Shown here: positions 17,893 through 27,874 of the stretch, piece by piece
Position numbering within the stretch: position 1 is the stretch's first letter
Layout: each line of letters begins with the position of its first letter
From: Planctomycetales bacterium
Lineage (GTDB): Bacteria; Planctomycetota; Phycisphaerae; SM23-33
Direction: 5' to 3'
Assembly (NCBI GenBank): GCA_030612725.1
Contig: JAUWNJ010000009.1
Coordinates: forward strand, 40,322-104,321
Length of the DNA stretch: 64,000 nt
Program-made: the position numbers and the translations under genes
Notes under the pieces: model-generated
What the model saw: only the letters and a program-made list of their open reading frames with translations
What the model was told of the DNA's origin: nothing
Database searches by the model: none

Positions 17893-19554
17893 ATGGGTAA
17901 TGCACTATTAGCGGGCGTTTCGGGTCTGAAGGCACACCAGACGATGCTTGACGTAACGGGCAACAACCTTGCCAACCTCAATACATACGGATTTAAGGGC
18001 AGCAGGACCGTTTTCGCCGATATGCTCAGCAGTACGCTGCGAGAAGGTACCGAGCCGACCGAGAATACCGGTGGAACCAACCCGATCCAGGTCGGAAGCG
18101 GAACGCAGGTCGCCAGCGTGGACAGGATTATGACGCAGGGTGGTCTGGTTACGACGGGTCAGCCGCTGGATATGGCCATTGAGGGCGAGGGATATTTCGT
18201 CCTGAACAACGGTCAAACCGACGCCTTTACGCGTGTCGGTTCCTTCGCGGTCGATTCGGGTTACTACCTGGTCGATCCCGGAACGGGTTATCGCGTACAG
18301 CGTTTCGGTACCGAAGGCGAGACAGAGGGGTTCCAGACAAACGACAGCATCAAAATTCCTTACGACGTTACACTCGAAGCCCAGGCAACTGAGAATATCA
18401 ACGTTTCGGGCAACCTGAACGGAAACGCATCAAGTCCGACCACCAACGTGTTAGGCAGCAGGTTGCAGTACACTGCAGGAGAAATGGTTACAGAGACTAC
18501 GCTTCTGGCGGACTTGAACGAGACCAGCGGTCTTGTCGATGGCGATGAAATTCAGATTACCGGTACCGATTGCGACGGTGATGCCGTCAACGCCACATAT
18601 ATAATTGCCGACGCGACTACGGCGACAGTGGGGGACCTGCTGACGGCGATTTCCGCTGCGTTCACCGGTTCCACAGCGTCCATCTTCAGCGGCGAAATTC
18701 GCATGACCGATGATGCCGCCGGTTACAGTCAGACGGACATGATGCTGGAATTCACCGGTACCGGCGGCGGTGTCCCGACCGGGACATTCACAATGCCCGA
18801 GTATTTCCAGATTCTTGAGGCGGGTGGTGAGGCTACGCAGGATGTCAGCATCGAAATTTTCGACTCGCAAGGTATCGGTCATATCCTCGGCGCCTCGTTT
18901 GTCAGCAACGTCGCCGGTGATTGGGATCTCGTTATCACCTCTATAGCCGGTGAAGTCGATAATCTGAACGACAGGCGGATCAGCGGAATAACATTCCAGG
19001 AAACCGGTAACTACGGCGGTATCGTAGGTACGCCCCCGGACGATCCGACATTCAGCATAACCTTCAGTAACGCTCCCGATACGGTGCGAGTGATTGAAGT
19101 GGACTTTGGGTTGGTAGGCGGGCGACAGATTACTGTCTCCGGTGAAGAGGTCGGTCTCGCAACCGTCTCAATGGATGACCAGGACGGATATACGTCGGGA
19201 CAGTTGGCCAGTATGTCGGTTACACAGGAAGGTATCCTTGCAGGACTGTTCACCAACGGCGTTACCCAGAATATCGCATCGATTAAAATGGCGGTCTTCC
19301 AGAACCCTGCCGGTCTTGCAGCCTTGGGTAATAGCTACTTCGCAGCCTCCGGAAACTCCGGCGACCCCCTCTACACCAGAGGCATGAGCGGCGGGGCCGG
19401 AACCATCCGGGGCGGATCGCTGGAACAGTCAAACGTGGACGTCGCCGGCGAATTCGTCAACCTCATCCAGGCACAGAACGGATACCAGGCAAACGCAAGG
19501 ACAATCAAAGTCGCCAACGAAATGTTGAAGGAACTGGCAAACCTGATCCGCTAA
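17893..19554 (+). CDS. flgE: Flagellar hook protein FlgE
   Basis: GVSGLKAHQTMLDVTGNNLANLNTYGFKGSRTVFADM...; C-term SNVDVAGEFVNLIQAQNGYQANARTIKVANEML. Confidence 0.95.
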   Translation: MGNALLAGVSGLKAHQTMLDVTGNNLANLNTYGFKGSRTVFADMLSSTLREGTEPTENTGGTNPIQVGSGTQVASVDRIMTQGGLVTTGQPLDMAIEGEGYFVLNNGQTDAFTRVGSFAVDSGYYLVDPGTGYRVQRFGTEGETEGFQTNDSIKIPYDVTLEAQATENINVSGNLNGNASSPTTNVLGSRLQYTAGEMVTETTLLADLNETSGLVDGDEIQITGTDCDGDAVNATYIIADATTATVGDLLTAISAAFTGSTASIFSGEIRMTDDAAGYSQTDMMLEFTGTGGGVPTGTFTMPEYFQILEAGGEATQDVSIEIFDSQGIGHILGASFVSNVAGDWDLVITSIAGEVDNLNDRRISGITFQETGNYGGIVGTPPDDPTFSITFSNAPDTVRVIEVDFGLVGGRQITVSGEEVGLATVSMDDQDGYTSGQLASMSVTQEGILAGLFTNGVTQNIASIKMAVFQNPAGLAALGNSYFAASGNSGDPLYTRGMSGGAGTIRGGSLEQSNVDVAGEFVNLIQAQNGYQANARTIKVANEMLKELANLIR

Positions 19555-19572
19555 CCGAACGGGTAATAACCA

Positions 19573-20733
19573 ATGCACGGATGCTTATCCATAATGGCTT
19601 ACTTCGGACCGATTCTGAGTGAGGTCTCCCCGGTTGACCGTTGGGACGGCGTGCGGAGTTTCACGTCGTCGGCCGACAAATCGTCGGGATTGGTATGGTG
19701 GGTGTTGGTGATTCTTGCTCTTGCCCTTTCGACAGTGGTTGTAATCGCCGCTGTCTGGAAGTACGGGCGGATGCGTCGAAAGGTGGCTGGGTTCCGTCGC
19801 GCCGGCGACCAGGCCGGTCTTAGAACCGAAGAAATAAAACTGCTTATGCACATCGCCAAACTTTCGGGCGTGAAGGACATCACCACTATATTCAACGCTG
19901 ACGGGGCGTTTAATCACGGCCTTGACCGTTTGATGCACAGCGCCAGGGTCGCGGCAATGTCCGAAACTATGTGCGCGAACCTCAACACCATGCTGGGGGC
20001 GTTACGAGAGAAACTCGGCTTCGAGCAAATCATGGACGATGGTACGAAGGCTATCAGTTCAAGCCGGCAGATTGCCCTCGGAAGCAGTGTTTTCATTACA
20101 CTTCCGGGAGGCGACGGTCCGGTCGAAGCCACTATCGTAAGCACCGGAGATTCGGATTTTCTCGTCGAGTCCGATGAACCTCTGGTCGGACACTTCGGTC
20201 AGGTCTGGGTCGTGCGTTGCCCCGTCGGATCAACCGCGTGGGAATTCGACGCGACTGTGATTCGCAGCGACATCGACGGAATAACGCTGAGGCATTCGTC
20301 CGATATTCGAATAATAAACCTCCGACGATTTCCCCGTATTGCGACGAACAAACCGGCCCAGGTTGCCATGTTTCCGTTCAGTGAGGATACGCCCGATCTT
20401 CAGTCGCCTCATTTTGTCCCGGCGGTTGTCGTCGAAATCGGCGGGTCGGGACTGCTGATAGAGATGCCCATGCAGGCGCACATCAACGAAAAAACAATCG
20501 TCATAGTGAAAATCGACAACAGACGCCAGGTCCAGGGCGTCGGGAAGGTCCGACGGGCCTTCACCGACGAAAATGGAAACGAAATGGTGGCGATAGAACT
20601 GGTCGGATTGAACTCGGACGAACTGGCGGAACTGGTCAGCGAAACCAACATTGCAGCAAATCAGCGTAAGACCAAAGTCGCCGAAACCGGTGAAACGTCG
20701 GCTTGGTTACCCGAAGAAAAAGGACACAAATGA
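19573..20733 (+). CDS. Membrane-anchored PilZ-like flagellar-operon protein
   Basis: One N-terminal TM; RRFPRIATNKPAQVAMF resembles a PilZ RxxxR motif; overlaps flgF by ATGA. Confidence 0.6.
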   Translation: MHGCLSIMAYFGPILSEVSPVDRWDGVRSFTSSADKSSGLVWWVLVILALALSTVVVIAAVWKYGRMRRKVAGFRRAGDQAGLRTEEIKLLMHIAKLSGVKDITTIFNADGAFNHGLDRLMHSARVAAMSETMCANLNTMLGALREKLGFEQIMDDGTKAISSSRQIALGSSVFITLPGGDGPVEATIVSTGDSDFLVESDEPLVGHFGQVWVVRCPVGSTAWEFDATVIRSDIDGITLRHSSDIRIINLRRFPRIATNKPAQVAMFPFSEDTPDLQSPHFVPAVVVEIGGSGLLIEMPMQAHINEKTIVIVKIDNRRQVQGVGKVRRAFTDENGNEMVAIELVGLNSDELAELVSETNIAANQRKTKVAETGETSAWLPEEKGHK

Positions 20734-21452
20734 ACGGTTCGATACAAGCGGCAGGTTCGAGCATGGACGCCCTGGGAAAGTGTTACCGGGTCATTACCCA
20801 TAATCTCGCCAATGCCAACACCGTAGGATACAAACGACGAGCCGAGTCGATAAGGCAATCGCTTGCCGGTCAGACGACGGGCGAAACCGGCGGTGAGGTT
20901 ACCAGCCGGCCTTTTATTGATTTTTCACAGGGAAGACTGATTCACACAGGAAGGGCGCTGGACGTAGCCTTGGGCGGAAAGAACGCCTTTTTCGTCATTG
21001 AGACGCCCAAAGGTCAGATGTACACGCGTAACGGCGTTTTTCGCCTGAACGACCAGGGGCAGATGGTGGACTCAAGCGGGCAGAGCGTTGCCGGGCAGAG
21101 CGGTCCGCTTACCGTTCCGGCAAATGTCGGACCGGACGCAGTGAGCATCTCTTCCGACGGGCGGATTTCCGCAAACGGACAGTCCCTCGGACAGTTCAAA
21201 ATCGTTCAGTTCGACAAACCCGAACTGTTAGTGCCGATTGGGAAAAATCGTTTCAGCGCACCGAAATCCGCCGCTCCGAAACAGACGGAAAAACCCGGCG
21301 TTCACCAAAGGTTCCAGGAAGGTTCAAACGTGAGCGTCGTCAAGGAACTTGTTGATTTGATTACTGTAACCAGGCTTTACGAAGCCAACGCAAAAAGCAT
21401 CAAGGCCCACGACGAACGGATGAAAAATATCCTGCAAGTTGCAATGGGCTGA
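20730..21452 (+). CDS. flgF: Flagellar basal-body rod protein FlgF
   Basis: Flg_bb_rod N-term (MDALGKCYRVITHNLANANTVGYKR) and C-term (GSNVSVVKELVDLITVTRLYEANAKSIKAHDERM). Confidence 0.85.
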   Translation: MNGSIQAAGSSMDALGKCYRVITHNLANANTVGYKRRAESIRQSLAGQTTGETGGEVTSRPFIDFSQGRLIHTGRALDVALGGKNAFFVIETPKGQMYTRNGVFRLNDQGQMVDSSGQSVAGQSGPLTVPANVGPDAVSISSDGRISANGQSLGQFKIVQFDKPELLVPIGKNRFSAPKSAAPKQTEKPGVHQRFQEGSNVSVVKELVDLITVTRLYEANAKSIKAHDERMKNILQVAMG

Positions 21453-21470
21453 TTATTTGAGGAGACAGGT

Positions 21471-22253
21471 ATGTTAAGGGCATTTTCAACGGCTGCAACG
21501 GGAATGACGGCTCAGCAGATGATCGTTGACGTCATTGCCAACAACCTTGCCAACATCAACACCGTTGGGTTCAAGCGGAGCCAGGTCGATTTTCAGGACT
21601 TGATGTATGTGAAGATTAAAGAGTTTGGGCGTGAGATTGCTTCGGGCGTAACGGCGCCGGGCGGATTCGAGATAGGAAGCGGCGTAAGTCCCGCCTCCAC
21701 GCTGAAGGTCTTCACACAAGGCGAGCAGGTCAACACCGAGCGGAGCCTCGATATAGCCATTCAGGGCGACGGGTTCTTCCAGGTAACAGGCCCCGGTGGC
21801 GATACCCGTTACACGCGCGACGGATCGCTCAGGGCAAACGCCAACGGCGAATTGGTAACTTCCGGCGGATACACTATGGAACCGGCAATCAGCATCCCGC
21901 CCAGTACCGTCTCGATAAGTGTCGGCAAGGATGGGACCGTTACGGTTTTCGACGGTACGACCACCACGTCGATCGGGCAGATTACGCTGGTGCGATTTGC
22001 GAATCCTTCAGGACTGTCGAGCGAGGGCGGGAACCTTTTGGCTGAAACATCGGCCAGTGGTTCGCCGACCACAGCCACGCCCGGACAGGACGGAGCCGGG
22101 ACGCTCCAGCAGGGATTCCTCGAAAAATCAAACGTTCAGATGGTTACTGAACTGGTCAACCTCATAACGGCCCAGCGAGCTTATGAAATCAACTCGCGGG
22201 CGATCAAAGCCGGCGACGAGATGCTCACCACCGCAAATCGTCTGATCGCATAG
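21471..22253 (+). CDS. flgG: Flagellar distal rod protein FlgG
   Basis: MLRAFSTAATGMTAQQMIVDVIANNLANINTVGFKRSQVDFQDLMY; LEKSNVQMVTELVNLITAQRAYEINSRAIKAGDEML. Confidence 0.96.
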   Translation: MLRAFSTAATGMTAQQMIVDVIANNLANINTVGFKRSQVDFQDLMYVKIKEFGREIASGVTAPGGFEIGSGVSPASTLKVFTQGEQVNTERSLDIAIQGDGFFQVTGPGGDTRYTRDGSLRANANGELVTSGGYTMEPAISIPPSTVSISVGKDGTVTVFDGTTTTSIGQITLVRFANPSGLSSEGGNLLAETSASGSPTTATPGQDGAGTLQQGFLEKSNVQMVTELVNLITAQRAYEINSRAIKAGDEMLTTANRLIA

Positions 22254-22261
22254 GAGACGCA

Positions 22262-23248
22262 ATGATACGTAAATCAGCCAGTATTCTGCTTGGAGTATTG
22301 TTGCTTTGTGCGGTATGTCCGGCTTCGCCGAAGAAAGCCCCGGCTCTGCGGATGCACCTTCCGAGGACGGTGCGTGTACGCGGCGAGTCGCTGAACATGG
22401 GGCGAATCGGCGTAATTCGCGGAAGCGACGCGAAACTCTGCAAAAAAGTTTCGGATATCAAAATGGGCAGACTGCCGTTCTCCGGCGAAAAAATCACCAT
22501 CGACCGACGAACAATACTCTCCCGTCTCGCTACCGCCGGTATTGGCCCGAGGATGATTCAGATTACCGGGGCCCGGAAAGTCGTCGTCATGCTCGACGAA
22601 AAGACCTTCGAATCAGCCAGGCTGATTAAGTCGGCTGAGGCGTTCCTGACCAGGACCCGTCCGGGTCCGGATGGGTGTTCATGGAAACTCGTCCGTCAGC
22701 CAAAAGACCTGAAAGTTACGTCCGCCGATAACATTCAACTCAAGCCTCGCCTCGGCAAGGCGAAGTCCAAAAGGTACATAGAAGTTATAGTCGCAGCCGT
22801 CGGTTCGAAAAAACGTGAACTTGGACGGGCGAAAATACTCTTCAAGCCGGTCTATCGCGTTCAACAGGCAGTCGCGATTAAAAACATCACTTCGGGCGAG
22901 ACGTTCACGAAGACGAACACCGTCGTCAGGATCGTCAGCGTCGAACGCAAACCAACCCGCGAGTGGACAAGTCCCTTTGGACTGATGGCGTCGCGCGACA
23001 TACGGGTCGGCGCGGTTATTCGCCCCGGACTCATGAAGACGCCGAAACCCGCTCTTGTTATCCGCCGCAACCAGACCGTCCAGATGAAGATTGTCGGGCT
23101 TGGGTTCGTGATATCGGGTGTCGGTAAAGCCATGTCTAACGGACGGGTAGGCGAATTGATTAAGGTCCGAAACACCGACAGCAAGCGAATTATTACAGCC
23201 AGGGTGGCCTTCGACGGTACCGTCAGGCCGATTTATGGAAAGAGGTAA
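22262..23248 (+). CDS. flgA: Flagellar P-ring chaperone FlgA
   Basis: Position between flgG and flgH; SAF-like C-term (AVAIKNITSGETFTKTNTVV...GLMASRDIRVGAVIRPGLM). Confidence 0.88.
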   Translation: MIRKSASILLGVLLLCAVCPASPKKAPALRMHLPRTVRVRGESLNMGRIGVIRGSDAKLCKKVSDIKMGRLPFSGEKITIDRRTILSRLATAGIGPRMIQITGARKVVVMLDEKTFESARLIKSAEAFLTRTRPGPDGCSWKLVRQPKDLKVTSADNIQLKPRLGKAKSKRYIEVIVAAVGSKKRELGRAKILFKPVYRVQQAVAIKNITSGETFTKTNTVVRIVSVERKPTREWTSPFGLMASRDIRVGAVIRPGLMKTPKPALVIRRNQTVQMKIVGLGFVISGVGKAMSNGRVGELIKVRNTDSKRIITARVAFDGTVRPIYGKR

Positions 23249-23252
23249 AATT

Positions 23253-23885
23253 ATGAAGATTACACGTTTAATTACCACGGCGGTTTTCTCGATTCTGCTT
23301 TTGACGGGCGTTGCATGGGCGGGTTCCATCTGGGCCAAGGCGAAGTCGCCCAAACCATTACACGCCGACGATACAGCCAGCAGGATCGGGGACATCCTGA
23401 CGATTGTTATCGACGAGCGAACCACAATCGACAATAAGTCCGAGCGGAACCTGGAGAAGAAGTCCTCCCGCAAGACCGGCGTCAAGACAAACGTGCCTTT
23501 GATGAGTGCAATCAACACCGCTACGGGCGGGATGTTCAAACTTACAAAAGCGGATGTGGACATGAGCGCCGAGAACAAGTTCGACGGAAAGGCAGACTAC
23601 GGTAACGAGCGGAAGATGATCGACCAGATAACCGTTACAGTCGCCGACGTGCTTCCGAACGGGAACCTGGTTGTCGTCGGTACGAGGGAGCGCAAGGTCG
23701 ATGACGACAAGCAGGTTATCCAGATCAGCGGCGTGGTCCGTACCAGCGATATTACCTTCGCCAACACGGTTCGCAGCGACAAAGTGGCTGAATTCAAGAT
23801 TACTTTCAAGGACGGTTATCGCGAAAAACGCTTCACCAAACCGGGCTGGTTCGGGCGAGTTCTCAATCTGCTGAACCCGTTCTAA
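23253..23885 (+). CDS. flgH: Flagellar L-ring protein FlgH
   Basis: RIGDILTIVIDERTTIDNKSE...ADVLPNGNLVVVGTRERKVDDDKQVIQISGVVRTSDITFANTVRSDKVAEFKI; start at 23253 (ATGAAGATTACACG). Confidence 0.92.
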   Translation: MKITRLITTAVFSILLLTGVAWAGSIWAKAKSPKPLHADDTASRIGDILTIVIDERTTIDNKSERNLEKKSSRKTGVKTNVPLMSAINTATGGMFKLTKADVDMSAENKFDGKADYGNERKMIDQITVTVADVLPNGNLVVVGTRERKVDDDKQVIQISGVVRTSDITFANTVRSDKVAEFKITFKDGYREKRFTKPGWFGRVLNLLNPF

Positions 23886-23911
23886 TCGGGCCTGATGGAA
23901 GGAATAGACTT

Positions 23912-25003
23912 ATGCGACGCATTCTAACGGGAATAGTTATCATGCTGCTTCTGTTCGCCCTGCCTACGCGGGCAGAGCGGATAAAGGACATCGTCGATAT
24001 TCAGGGCGTCCGAAGCAACCCGCTGCTTGGTTACGGGTTGGTGGTCGGGCTTAACGGTACGGGCGACGATTCGCCTGCCTCCCAGCGGGCGCTGGCGAGC
24101 ATACTACGAAAGTCAGGCCTGGTCCTGGAGCCGAAGGACGTCTCCAGCAAGAACATTGCCAGCGTGATAGTAACGGCGGAACTTCTGCCGTTCGCACGCA
24201 AGGGAAGCAGGATGACCGTAACGGTTTCGGCAATTGGCGATACGACCAGCCTCCAGGGCGGAACGCTTCTGATGACGCCCCTTATGGGTGCCGACAAGCA
24301 GGTTTATGCCGTCGCGCAGGGTGCGATATTAGTCAGTGGGTTCGCTGCCACCGGACAGTCGGCTTCCGTGGCGAAAAATCATCCTACTGTCGGGCTTATC
24401 CCCGGCGGGGCGACTGTGGAAGCAGAAGAACTCGCCGAGTTCGTCGAGAACGGGTTCGTTACGCTGAACCTTCGTAACCCGGACTTCACCACGTCCGAAA
24501 AAATAGCCCAAGCCATTAATTCGATCTTCAGGAACAGTTCAAACGCCGTCGATGCCGGTACGATTAAAGTCGAAGTTCCCAAAACGCTGACTCGCGGCGA
24601 ACTGACCGGATTTATCGATAAAATCTCCGCGCTCAACGTCAAAGTCGATCAGCCTGCACTGGTGGTCATAAACGAGCGGTCCGGTACGATTATCGTCGGG
24701 GAAAACGTCGGTATCTCGACGGTGGCCATCTCGCACGGAAACCTGACAATCGTTACACAGGAAAAGGATTTCGTCTCCCAGCCGCTGCCGTTCTCCAAAA
24801 CCGGCACGACGGAAACAATGAACCGGACCGACATAACGGCCAAGGAGGAGGCAGGCGCTCTGCATGTGGTTCCGCGTCAGGTGTCCGTTTCCGAACTGGC
24901 AAGGGCGCTCAACGCGATGGGGCTTACGCCGAGAGACCTGATATCCATTTTCGAGGCATTGCGCCAGGCAGGAGCACTCCAGGCGAAACTGAAAATTATG
25001 TAA
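23912..25003 (+). CDS. flgI: Flagellar P-ring protein FlgI
   Basis: RIKDIVDIQGVRSNPLLGYGLVVGLNGTGDDSPASQRALASILRKSG. Confidence 0.97.
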   Translation: MRRILTGIVIMLLLFALPTRAERIKDIVDIQGVRSNPLLGYGLVVGLNGTGDDSPASQRALASILRKSGLVLEPKDVSSKNIASVIVTAELLPFARKGSRMTVTVSAIGDTTSLQGGTLLMTPLMGADKQVYAVAQGAILVSGFAATGQSASVAKNHPTVGLIPGGATVEAEELAEFVENGFVTLNLRNPDFTTSEKIAQAINSIFRNSSNAVDAGTIKVEVPKTLTRGELTGFIDKISALNVKVDQPALVVINERSGTIIVGENVGISTVAISHGNLTIVTQEKDFVSQPLPFSKTGTTETMNRTDITAKEEAGALHVVPRQVSVSELARALNAMGLTPRDLISIFEALRQAGALQAKLKIM

Positions 25004-25012
25004 GGGAACATC

Positions 25013-25372
25013 ATGAGCGATTTGTCTCTTCCGATAAACCCGGTTGATTTATCCACTGCGATGCCGCTTGCAGCGGGAAGTGCGGATTTAGCGAAAAGTC
25101 TGGACGGGTTGAAGAATAACATTGATGTAAAGAAAGCTGAAAAGGTAGCCAAGGATTTTGAATCCGTGCTGCTGCACAAACTTATGGAAAGCATGCAGCG
25201 TACGATTCCCGAATCAGGACTGCTGGACAGCGGAATTACAAAGCAGGTCCAGGGCATATTCTGGTTTTACCTTGCCCAGGAAATGGCCGACGCGGGCGGT
25301 GTCGGTCTGTGGCGGGATATTTACTCTCAGATGACCGACCATGCGACGCAGGCGGTGGAGCAAAGCGAATGA
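25013..25372 (+). CDS. flgJ: Rod-binding protein (FlgJ N-terminal domain only)
   Basis: KVAKDFESVLLHKLMESMQRTIPESGLLDSGITKQVQGIFWFYLAQEMADAGGVGL. Confidence 0.85.
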   Translation: MSDLSLPINPVDLSTAMPLAAGSADLAKSLDGLKNNIDVKKAEKVAKDFESVLLHKLMESMQRTIPESGLLDSGITKQVQGIFWFYLAQEMADAGGVGLWRDIYSQMTDHATQAVEQSE

Positions 25373-25884
25373 TTGTGCGAAGCACTGAATCGTTGATTGA
25401 TGAACTCCTGGCGGTCCTCGACGAGGAGATCGAACTGCTGGGGCAGAAGCAGTCGCAACTGGCGGACCTTTCCGAAGCGTTGGTATCGACCGACGATGCA
25501 GCCACCGAGACTCTGATCAAACTAATTGAGCAGACGGAATATACGCAAACCAGGGTCGATCTGAAACTCCAGGACGTTCGCAAGACCCTTGCCGGCGTAT
25601 TCGGATACGACGACGCCAGGGCGTTGCGGCTTTCCGTGCTGGTAACGGAACTACCCGACGCGCAGGCGACGGCGGTGAATGACCGTCGGGAGCGATTGGC
25701 CCAACAGGTCGGCACCCTTCGCAGGCAGCACCTTCAGACAGCCATGCTTTTGATCGAATGTTCCAAAGTTAATCGCATGATGATGGAGTGTTTGTTACCG
25801 GCGGGCGAAGCCGTTACGACATACGACGCGACAGGGACGAACCTCTGGCGGAACGGCGTCGGGCTGGTGGATAAGGAACTATAA
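25369..25884 (+). CDS. flgN: FlgN-like flagellar export chaperone
   Basis: Coiled-coil protein between flgJ and flgK; start at 25369 overlapping the flgJ stop. Confidence 0.75.
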   Translation: MIVRSTESLIDELLAVLDEEIELLGQKQSQLADLSEALVSTDDAATETLIKLIEQTEYTQTRVDLKLQDVRKTLAGVFGYDDARALRLSVLVTELPDAQATAVNDRRERLAQQVGTLRRQHLQTAMLLIECSKVNRMMMECLLPAGEAVTTYDATGTNLWRNGVGLVDKEL

Positions 25885-25888
25885 TCGA

Positions 25889-27847
25889 ATGTTAAATTTC
25901 TCGATAAGCCTCACCGGACTGAACGTCGTTCAAAGCGCCATCGAATTGGTCGGCACCAATCTGTCCAATGCCGGTAGCGAAGGATACCATCGCCAGGACC
26001 CGATTATACGCCCGTTGTGTTTGAACACCTACGGTGTCGTTTCCATCGGCGGAGCCGAAATTACAGAAGTTCGGCGAATGATCGACAACCTGCTGGAAAT
26101 GGAGATCGTGCGTCAACAATCGTCGCTTGGGCAAGCGTCGCAGGAGTTGGCTACCCTGGAAACGATTGAGAGCGTCTTCGGCGAGTTGGATTCCGAGGGC
26201 ATGAACGTGGCAATAAGCCACTTCTTCGACTCGCTGACTGAACTTACTTCCCAGCCTGACAGTCAGGCGCTGCGCGAGCAGGTGGTATGGGCGGCTGACG
26301 GTCTGGCCGGTCAGTTCCGCAATATCGGGCGCTTCATTGATGACGTGATGGAACATGTTCACCTCCAGGCCAGGCAGTACGTCGAGGAAGTCAACTCGCT
26401 TTCGAATGAAATATCCGACCTGAACCAACAGATTACCGCGGTTTCCCTGCGTGGCGGTTCGGCCAACATGCTAAAGGATCGTCGAGACCAGGCAATTAAG
26501 GAATTGGCGGACCTGATAAATATCGAAGTTACCGGCGGGGTCGGTCTTGCCGAAACGACAACCATTTCCGCAAACGGAATGCAGGTTGTAACGGGCACGT
26601 CCGTCATGACACTGGAACTTCAAACCACATCGGATGGGAAATTGGGAATCGCGCCGGAAGGTTCGCCGACGTGCAATACCAGCCTCAGCGGCGGCAGACT
26701 GGCCGGCTTACTTGCACTGAATAACGACATACTCGCCGATATTCGAAGCAGCATGGATACATTGGCCGGACAGATTATTACCGAAGTCAACCAACTGCAC
26801 GTCCAGGGCGTGGGCAAAAACGGTTCGTTTGACGACCTGACAGGGGTATCCGTTTCGTCGGAAACTCTGGATGAATGGTCGCTCGATGTGGGAGCGGGAA
26901 GTTTCTTCATCCGCGTGATCGACACGAACACAGGCATCGCAACACGCCACGAAATCGCGGTCGATCCGACCACCGATACTATCGCGACCATCCAGGCCGA
27001 CCTTGACGCACTTGGAAATATATCGGCGTCGATTGTCGGTTCCGCTCTGCACATCGAAGCCAACGCCGGGTATCAGTTCGATTTCCTGCCGGCTGTTTCG
27101 GCCCAACCACTGGCCGATAACATCACCGGCACCGCCGAGGCAACAATGTCGGGAATATACGAAGGCGACGAAAACCAGGTGTTTACCTGTACGGTGGCCG
27201 GCGACGGCGACGTCGGCGTCGATTCAGGACTTGTGCTGGAAGTCCGTAACGGAGCCGGCGAACTGGTCAAAACGGTCAATGTCGGACAGGGATATGCCGC
27301 CGGCGATGTGTTCGACATCGGTAGCGGGATGTATGTCGCCATTAGTACCGGATCGTTAGTCGATACCGACAATTTCACTATCCAGGCTTTGGCCAGAACG
27401 GACACATCCGGATTCCTTGCCGCAGCGGGGATTAACACGCTGTTCTCAGGTGACACCGCGGCCAATATAGCGGTTCGTGGGGAGATTCTTGAGAGTCCTC
27501 AGGATCTGGCCGGTGATGTCAGCGCAGCCGGTGGCGACGGGATCAACATTCGGGAAATGGCGGATATTGTCCGGCAGACCTTCGCCGCTCTGGGAGACAC
27601 CTCCCCGCAGGACTATTACGGGCAGATCGTCGCCGGCGTCGGTCAGACCATCGCCGTCAGGCAGGCGAGAGTTGCCAGTATGGAAAATATCATGAGGCAA
27701 CTGGGTACTCAGAGAGAGGACATCAGCGGCGTGGACCTCAACGACGAAGCCGCAAAATTGATAGTCCTTGAACGAATGTATCAGGCGATATCGAAGTCCA
27801 TATCCACGCAGAACCAGATGTTGCAGTTCCTTTTCGACATAATATAA
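25889..27847 (+). CDS. flgK: Flagellar hook-associated protein FlgK
   Basis: MLNFSISLTGLNVVQSAIELVGTNLSNAGSEGYHRQDPI; C-term GVDLNDEAAKLIVLERMYQAISKSISTQNQMLQFLF. Confidence 0.95.
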   Translation: MLNFSISLTGLNVVQSAIELVGTNLSNAGSEGYHRQDPIIRPLCLNTYGVVSIGGAEITEVRRMIDNLLEMEIVRQQSSLGQASQELATLETIESVFGELDSEGMNVAISHFFDSLTELTSQPDSQALREQVVWAADGLAGQFRNIGRFIDDVMEHVHLQARQYVEEVNSLSNEISDLNQQITAVSLRGGSANMLKDRRDQAIKELADLINIEVTGGVGLAETTTISANGMQVVTGTSVMTLELQTTSDGKLGIAPEGSPTCNTSLSGGRLAGLLALNNDILADIRSSMDTLAGQIITEVNQLHVQGVGKNGSFDDLTGVSVSSETLDEWSLDVGAGSFFIRVIDTNTGIATRHEIAVDPTTDTIATIQADLDALGNISASIVGSALHIEANAGYQFDFLPAVSAQPLADNITGTAEATMSGIYEGDENQVFTCTVAGDGDVGVDSGLVLEVRNGAGELVKTVNVGQGYAAGDVFDIGSGMYVAISTGSLVDTDNFTIQALARTDTSGFLAAAGINTLFSGDTAANIAVRGEILESPQDLAGDVSAAGGDGINIREMADIVRQTFAALGDTSPQDYYGQIVAGVGQTIAVRQARVASMENIMRQLGTQREDISGVDLNDEAAKLIVLERMYQAISKSISTQNQMLQFLFDII

Positions 27848-27874
27848 GGCTTACGGCGATTGTGAGGTGATTTA

